From SIG701 sp045577175 (GTDB taxonomy: Bacteria; Bacillota; Clostridia; Oscillospirales; CAG-272), in assembly GCA_045577175.1 (NCBI GenBank), contig JAZNHT010000053.1, positions 1 through 10,321 of the forward strand: a DNA stretch of 10,321 nucleotides, written 5' to 3'. Below are positions 6,762 through 10,321 of the stretch, piece by piece. A program made the position numbers and the translations under genes. Positions within the stretch are counted from its first letter, which is position 1, and the number at the start of each line of letters is the position of its first letter. The notes beneath the pieces were generated by a model. That model made no database searches, had not been told where the DNA came from, and was given only the letters and a program-made list of their open reading frames with translations.

Positions 6762-6789
6762 ATTATAGAGATTTTTGATTTTTTGTCCC
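6762..6789 (-). promoter_or_regulatory. Alternative distal promoter for the minus-strand operon
   Basis: On the minus strand a perfect TATAAT lies at 6767-6762, with GGGACA 16 bp before it (6789-6784; 4 of 6). It would start a transcript near 6755 that runs antisense through the structured RNA and gives the minus operon a leader of about 230 nt. The two minus-strand promoter candidates exclude neither each other nor a third that I do not see. Confidence 0.35.
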
Positions 6790-6814
6790 CCATCCAAATG
6801 GGCAAAAGGTGGGG
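6788..6814 (+). promoter_or_regulatory. Leader hairpin with two alternative pairings before a T-run
   Basis: CCCCA-CC (6788-6795) pairs with GG-TGGGG (6808-6814) around a 12-nt loop. CCCAT-CCAA-ATGGG (6789-6802) is a tighter competing hairpin. TTTTTT lies at 6825-6830, ten bases past the first stem, too far for a standard terminator. It may form a weak terminator after the structured RNA or a switch before the lipoprotein gene. Confidence 0.35.
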
Positions 6815-6889
6815 AAATCGCAAATTTTTTCTGCGTTTTAAGAGAAAAAATCAAAATTTCAGGCAAAAAACGCCGGGAGGATACATACC

Positions 6890-8230
6890 ATGAAAAAATT
6901 TATCTCTTATCTCTTGATCTTAACAGTCCTTCTTCTGGCATTCTCCGGGTGTCAGGGCATGGGCGGCAGAAAAACACTGCTTGACCCGAAGGATCCCGTT
7001 ACGCTGACTATCTGGCACGTTTACGGCGAACAGGCGGATGCCCCCATGAATCTTTTGATTGACGAATTCAACGATACAGTCGGAAAGGATAAGGGGATTC
7101 AAGTTCGCGTTACCAACGTGACCGGCACCTCCAAAATTCTCGCGCAACTGCTCGATGCGCAGGCGGGCAATCCGGGTGCGGCGGAGCTTCCCGATCTCTT
7201 CTCCTGCCATACGCAGAACGCTCCTTCTCTGGGGGCTGAAAATCTTTTGGATTTTGGACAGTGGTTTACCGAGGACGAGCTTGCCGCGTACGTTCCGGAA
7301 TTTCTGGACAGCGGTATGCTCGACGGAAAGCTCGCCGTTTTCCCCGTATCCAAATCCACGTACGCGCTGTTTATAAACGGTTCGCAGTTTGACCGTTTTG
7401 CAGCAGACACGGGTGTTACATATGAAAGCCTGTCCGATTGGAACGGTTTCTTTCATGCTGCCGAAAAATATTATGAGTGGTCGGGCGGAAAGCCTTTCTG
7501 CGCATTTGACTACCTGATCCGTCATATGGAGCTGGATGTGCTTTCCAAAACAGGAGAGCTTGAATATACCGAAAACGGGTGGTATGATACAGAGGACCCA
7601 AAAATCAAAGACTCCTTCTGCATGTTCGCCGAAGCACTTGCCAAGGGGCACATTGCCGTATCGGATCTGTATGCCAACACACAGGTGATGACCGGCGAGG
7701 TGCTCTGCGGTATCGGTTCTTCTGCGGCAGTCGGATATTATAACGATACCGTTACCTACCCCGACAATACCTCTGAGCCGATGAAGCTGCAGGTAATGAC
7801 ACTTCCGAAATCCGGCGGAGAAAAAGAATATATGCCCCAGACCGGCGTGGGGATCAGTGCCTTCAAAACCACAGAGCAGAAAGCTGAAGCTGCCTATGAA
7901 TTTGTGAAATGGTTCACTGAGAGCGAGCGCAATCTGGATTTCGTTGTCAAAACCGGATATATGCCCGTAACCGACGGTGCGTTTGAAGCGATCGGCGGCT
8001 ATACCTTCACGGATGACGGATATGCCTCCCTGTATTCTGCCATTAAAACGATGTATGACGAATATATTCCCGTTGTGCGTCCTGATTTTGACGGGTTTTA
8101 TGATAAAACAAACGCGCTGTACAAGGGGATCCGCGAAATGCAGCCTGCGCTTGTCAAACGGGCGGAAAACGGGGAAGATATCGGAGAACTTACAGAGGAG
8201 CTTTGGGATTTTTTCTGCAGTATTGACTGA
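6890..8230 (+). CDS. ABC-type extracellular solute-binding lipoprotein (family 1), 446 aa
   Basis: ATG at 6890 follows GGGAGG by 9 nt. Residues 1-20 are a lipoprotein signal with LAFSGC, so Cys21 would be lipidated and the protein held on the outer face of the membrane. DPVTLTIWHVYGEQADAPMN near residue 32 and VNLNP-like IQVRVTNVTGTSKILAQLL are the first strands and helix of the sugar-binding (periplasmic-binding type 2) fold; LPDLFSCH, the hinge region LAVFPVSKSTYALFINGSQF, WNGFFHAAEKY and FVKWFTESERN are typical of the family. Length is normal. Such proteins deliver sugars or peptides to a permease, but no permease or ATPase gene lies beside it. The regulator gene follows after 14 bp, suggesting that this protein presents a ligand to that receptor. 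The ligand is unknown. Confidence 0.92.
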   Translation: MKKFISYLLILTVLLLAFSGCQGMGGRKTLLDPKDPVTLTIWHVYGEQADAPMNLLIDEFNDTVGKDKGIQVRVTNVTGTSKILAQLLDAQAGNPGAAELPDLFSCHTQNAPSLGAENLLDFGQWFTEDELAAYVPEFLDSGMLDGKLAVFPVSKSTYALFINGSQFDRFAADTGVTYESLSDWNGFFHAAEKYYEWSGGKPFCAFDYLIRHMELDVLSKTGELEYTENGWYDTEDPKIKDSFCMFAEALAKGHIAVSDLYANTQVMTGEVLCGIGSSAAVGYYNDTVTYPDNTSEPMKLQVMTLPKSGGEKEYMPQTGVGISAFKTTEQKAEAAYEFVKWFTESERNLDFVVKTGYMPVTDGAFEAIGGYTFTDDGYASLYSAIKTMYDEYIPVVRPDFDGFYDKTNALYKGIREMQPALVKRAENGEDIGELTEELWDFFCSID

Positions 8231-8244
8231 AGTGAGGTGGAGAT

Positions 8245-9948
8245 ATGCGAAAACTGACCGCTTTGCGTTACTCCGAATGGTCACTGAAGCGGAAGCTGTT
8301 TGTGTATATGTTTCTTCTTGCCGCTCTGCTTCTTTTGATCCTTTTCATCGGGCTTTTTTCGATAGGCCGTACCAGTAGTACCGCCGATACGGTCTATGAC
8401 TCACTGGAACTGCAGATGGAAGTGTTTGAAAAAGATATCCTGACCCATTTCGAGCACCTTGCCGCCTCTGCCGTGGCTCTTTCGGCTGACATGACTGAAA
8501 TACTTACAGATGATCTGCGGGCAAAGAACATAGCGTTCTCCGATCTGAGCGACAAAAGCGAGGAAATCGCCGATCTGCAAAAAAACATGATCGAGCCGCT
8601 GAAGCAAAAACTACTGCAGACAGACTGTTCCGGTGCGTTTGTCATGCTGAACGCTACGGTCAACAGCACGCTGCCGGAATCTTCCGCCTCCAAAACCGGT
8701 CTGTATCTGCACGTAAGCGGCTATGACCGGATCGCTTCCGATATTCTTATGTACCGCGGTATCGCGGATGTTGCCAAAGCCCATGGTATCAATCTGCATC
8801 GGAAATGGCGGCTGGAGTTCCATACGGATCTCTTTTCGGATTATACGGAATTTGTGTCCTCTTCGTCCGCGCCGCCTCGGAACTCTTATCGGATCACAAA
8901 GCCGTTCAAATTGCCGGGCACTTCTGAATATGTGCTGCTTGTTACGGTGCCTCTGCTCGGAGAAGACGGAACCTGCTGGGGGATCTGCGGTTATGAGGTC
9001 AGTGCCAGCTATTTTATGACCCATCACGAACAGCCATCCAAGCTGCAGCATTTGAATTGTCTTCTTGCAACAACGCACGAAAACATTCTGATCACCTCCG
9101 AAGCACTCAGCTGCGGAAGCGCCGATGCGTATTTTCACACACTGATCGAGGATTACGCCATCCTGAAAAAAGACAGAAACCTTTCTGTTTTTCAGGATGA
9201 AAGTTTTTCCTACATCGGTATCTCCCGTTCGGCTGCACTGTCATCGGCTGAGGAGCATTTGCTGGTCGTTATGATTCCAAAAGCCGATTACGATCGAATG
9301 CTGTCCAAAAGCGTCATACAGACTGCGGTATTTCTGCTGCTTCTTTTGTTTTTCACGGTCAGCTTCTGCCGGTATTTCAGCAAACGCTTTCTGACGCCGC
9401 TGCTCGCCGCCCTTGAGCAGATTAAGTCGGATAATTGCAGTGAAACGGACTCCGATATCCCCGAAATCCTCGATCTCGTGGAATATCTGAATCAGCAGGA
9501 AAAGGTGCGCGGAGAACTTTTGACGACGCTTGAGCAAAAGAATCGGGCAGCAGAAAAAGAAAAACTCCGCCTCAAAGCGGAGTATGACCGTGCGCTGTGC
9601 GATTTTCGCAGAATAGAAGCGGAATATACCTCTGCCAAGGACGAACTGCTCCGTGCGCAGACTGAAATGGAACGGCTTGCTTATTCCCGCAAAACCGAGA
9701 TCGATCCTGCGGATTATCAGTACTTTCTGGCAGGTTTGCAGACGCTTACCGAAGCGGAACGTAATTTGTTTGAATATTATCTTGCCGGCAAAAGCGTGAA
9801 GGAAATTCTTGCGCTGGCAGGCATTAAGGAAAGTACACTGAAATACCATAATCACAACCTGCTCGGCAAGCTCGGCGTATCGTCACGCAAGCAGATGCTG
9901 CGCTACGCTGAAGTTATGCGGCATCAGAAAGAGGAATCTGCCAAGTAA
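8245..9948 (+). CDS. Membrane-spanning one-component regulator with Cache-like sensor and LuxR-type HTH, 567 aa
   Basis: ATG at 8245 follows a GAGGTGG site, 14 bp after the lipoprotein stop. After a short basic start, helix 1 spans about residues 19-41 (FVYMFLLAALLLLILFIGLF). Residues 42-352 are outside; the segment YVLLVTVPLLGEDGTCWGIC resembles the last strands of a Cache/PAS-like sensor. Helix 2 spans about 356-376 (VIQTAVFLLLLLFFTVSF). A short juxtamembrane part leads to a coiled coil (about 412-485, rich in E/K/R/L/A). Residues 501-555 are a LuxR-type DNA-binding domain: LTEAERNLFEYYLAGKSVKE, then a recognition helix ESTLKYHNHNLLGKLGVSSR. There is no kinase or receiver domain, so the signal must pass through the membrane to a tethered DNA-binding domain, as in ToxR or CadC in principle. 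Targets are unknown; the upstream divergent region is a reasonable guess. Confidence 0.9.
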   Translation: MRKLTALRYSEWSLKRKLFVYMFLLAALLLLILFIGLFSIGRTSSTADTVYDSLELQMEVFEKDILTHFEHLAASAVALSADMTEILTDDLRAKNIAFSDLSDKSEEIADLQKNMIEPLKQKLLQTDCSGAFVMLNATVNSTLPESSASKTGLYLHVSGYDRIASDILMYRGIADVAKAHGINLHRKWRLEFHTDLFSDYTEFVSSSSAPPRNSYRITKPFKLPGTSEYVLLVTVPLLGEDGTCWGICGYEVSASYFMTHHEQPSKLQHLNCLLATTHENILITSEALSCGSADAYFHTLIEDYAILKKDRNLSVFQDESFSYIGISRSAALSSAEEHLLVVMIPKADYDRMLSKSVIQTAVFLLLLLFFTVSFCRYFSKRFLTPLLAALEQIKSDNCSETDSDIPEILDLVEYLNQQEKVRGELLTTLEQKNRAAEKEKLRLKAEYDRALCDFRRIEAEYTSAKDELLRAQTEMERLAYSRKTEIDPADYQYFLAGLQTLTEAERNLFEYYLAGKSVKEILALAGIKESTLKYHNHNLLGKLGVSSRKQMLRYAEVMRHQKEESAK

Positions 9949-10160
9949 CGCAGAAAGAACGGCTCAACCGTATTATCAGGGAGCAGGCAATCACAAAAAC
10001 AGCCGCAGTGGTTGATGGAGAATTATATCAACATTCTGACCGGCAACAGCCGCCGTTCGAACAAAAATAAGGTGAACTCGCCCATGCTTGCCTGAGATTT
10101 GTTTTTGCCTGGCGGGTGTTTTGAGAATGCCCTCACTGATGCATTTTTATTGCATTGTTG
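9949..10160. other. Intergenic stretch with short decayed-looking frames, no confident gene
   Basis: One frame without a start codon (9951-10070) reads KERLNRIIREQAITKTAAVV and ends at TAA 10068-10070. It is open backward into the end of the regulator gene. A second (10015-10095) starts with ATG and reads MENYINILTGNSRRSNKNKV before a stop, with no ribosome site. Both look protein-like but too short to assign; a remnant of a mobile-element gene is possible. Nothing else is evident before the hairpin at 10161. Confidence 0.3.
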
Positions 10161-10198
10161 CAAAACAGGACGCTTCCTATCGGAAACGTCCTGTTTTG
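10161..10198. terminator. Strong intrinsic terminator hairpin downstream of the regulator
   Basis: CAAAACAGGACG (10161-10172) pairs perfectly with CGTCCTGTTTTG (10187-10198), and TTCC (10174-10177) with GGAA (10182-10185) around a TATC loop. The A/T-rich foot makes it able to act on both strands, though the T-run on the plus strand is only four bases. It ends the plus-strand operon about 210 bp past the stop codon. Confidence 0.75.
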
Positions 10199-10213
10199 TG
10201 GGGGCAGAGAAAA

Positions 10214-10227
10214 GGCGAAATTTCGCC
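10214..10227. repeat. Perfect 14-bp palindrome GGCGAAATTTCGCC
   Basis: The two halves are exact reverse complements, 16 bp after the terminator. It could be a protein-binding site, a second weak hairpin, or part of a mobile-element end. No neighbouring gene in the window uses it obviously. Confidence 0.6.
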
Positions 10228-10241
10228 CACCGCCGTCGCAC

Positions 10242-10262
10242 CGACTTGGCTTTGCCAAGTCG
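10242..10262. repeat. Perfect hairpin CGACTTGGC-TTT-GCCAAGTCG
   Basis: Nine-base arms (10242-10250 and 10254-10262) with a TTT loop. No T-run follows, so it is not a standard terminator. Together with the two inverted repeats before it, it makes a run of palindromes in 100 bp, typical of a REP-like or element-end region. The last 60 bases of the window show nothing further that I can name. Confidence 0.6.
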
Positions 10263-10321
10263 CGTCGTCTCGCTCGCTGCCGCTCCCGATACTCCCTGCT
10301 TTGGGCGGAAAAACTTCGAAA

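Noticed and set aside
6671..6778. 35-codon leader frame beginning MTTPVATGYPILFFK
   Set aside because: The only ribosome-like site (GGAG) is too close to the ATG, and the bases are explained by RNA stems. It is kept in mind as a leader peptide but not supported.
6920..8284. Minus-strand open frame of 454 codons opposite the lipoprotein
   Set aside because: The plus strand has a lipoprotein signal, a ribosome site and clear solute-binding family motifs. The minus product has none.

Overview
The window looks like chromosomal DNA of an anaerobic gut Clostridium-type bacterium (class Clostridia, probably Oscillospiraceae/Ruminococcaceae or a relative). The base composition is roughly balanced and Shine-Dalgarno sites are GGAGG-like. 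The 979-residue surface protein has CxxC/His modules, a DUF6935-like protein is present, and a solute-binding lipoprotein is paired with a membrane-tethered LuxR-type regulator. This placement is inferred from remembered family resemblance, not from a search.

The layout is two divergent gene blocks around a control region at about 6527-6889. The minus-strand block (6526 down to 1) holds seven tightly packed genes: two small cytosolic zinc-ribbon proteins (123 and 92 aa, overlapping), a 979-aa secreted, C-terminally anchored surface protein, a 209-aa membrane-anchored protein (ATGA overlap), a 193-aa DUF6935-like protein (22-bp overlap) and a 125-aa unknown (4-bp gap). After a 105-bp gap with a strong hairpin comes a secreted protein of extraordinary cysteine content, about 27% over its last 280 visible residues, built from 60-residue repeats and running off the left edge. 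The cysteine-rich gene is easy to miss because it has no stop inside the window.

The plus-strand block (6890-9948) holds an ABC-type solute-binding lipoprotein and, 14 bp later, a 567-aa protein with two membrane segments, a Cache-like outside domain, a coiled coil and a C-terminal LuxR-type helix-turn-helix. No permease or ATPase gene lies beside them, so the pair may sense rather than import. It may control the divergent cysteine/zinc-ribbon block, but that link is only inferred from position.

The control region has a near-consensus promoter on the plus strand, TTGACG-17-TATAAT with an extended -10. Its -35 lies in a palindrome, TTGAC-N3-GTCAA, which also supplies a TTGACA on the minus strand. 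Transcription should begin at about 6627, the first base of a closing stem around a structured RNA of roughly 125 nt. This RNA is either a free small RNA or a long regulated leader; I could not assign it to a family. The right end (9949-10321) has no convincing gene. It holds a strong bidirectional-type terminator hairpin and two further perfect inverted repeats.
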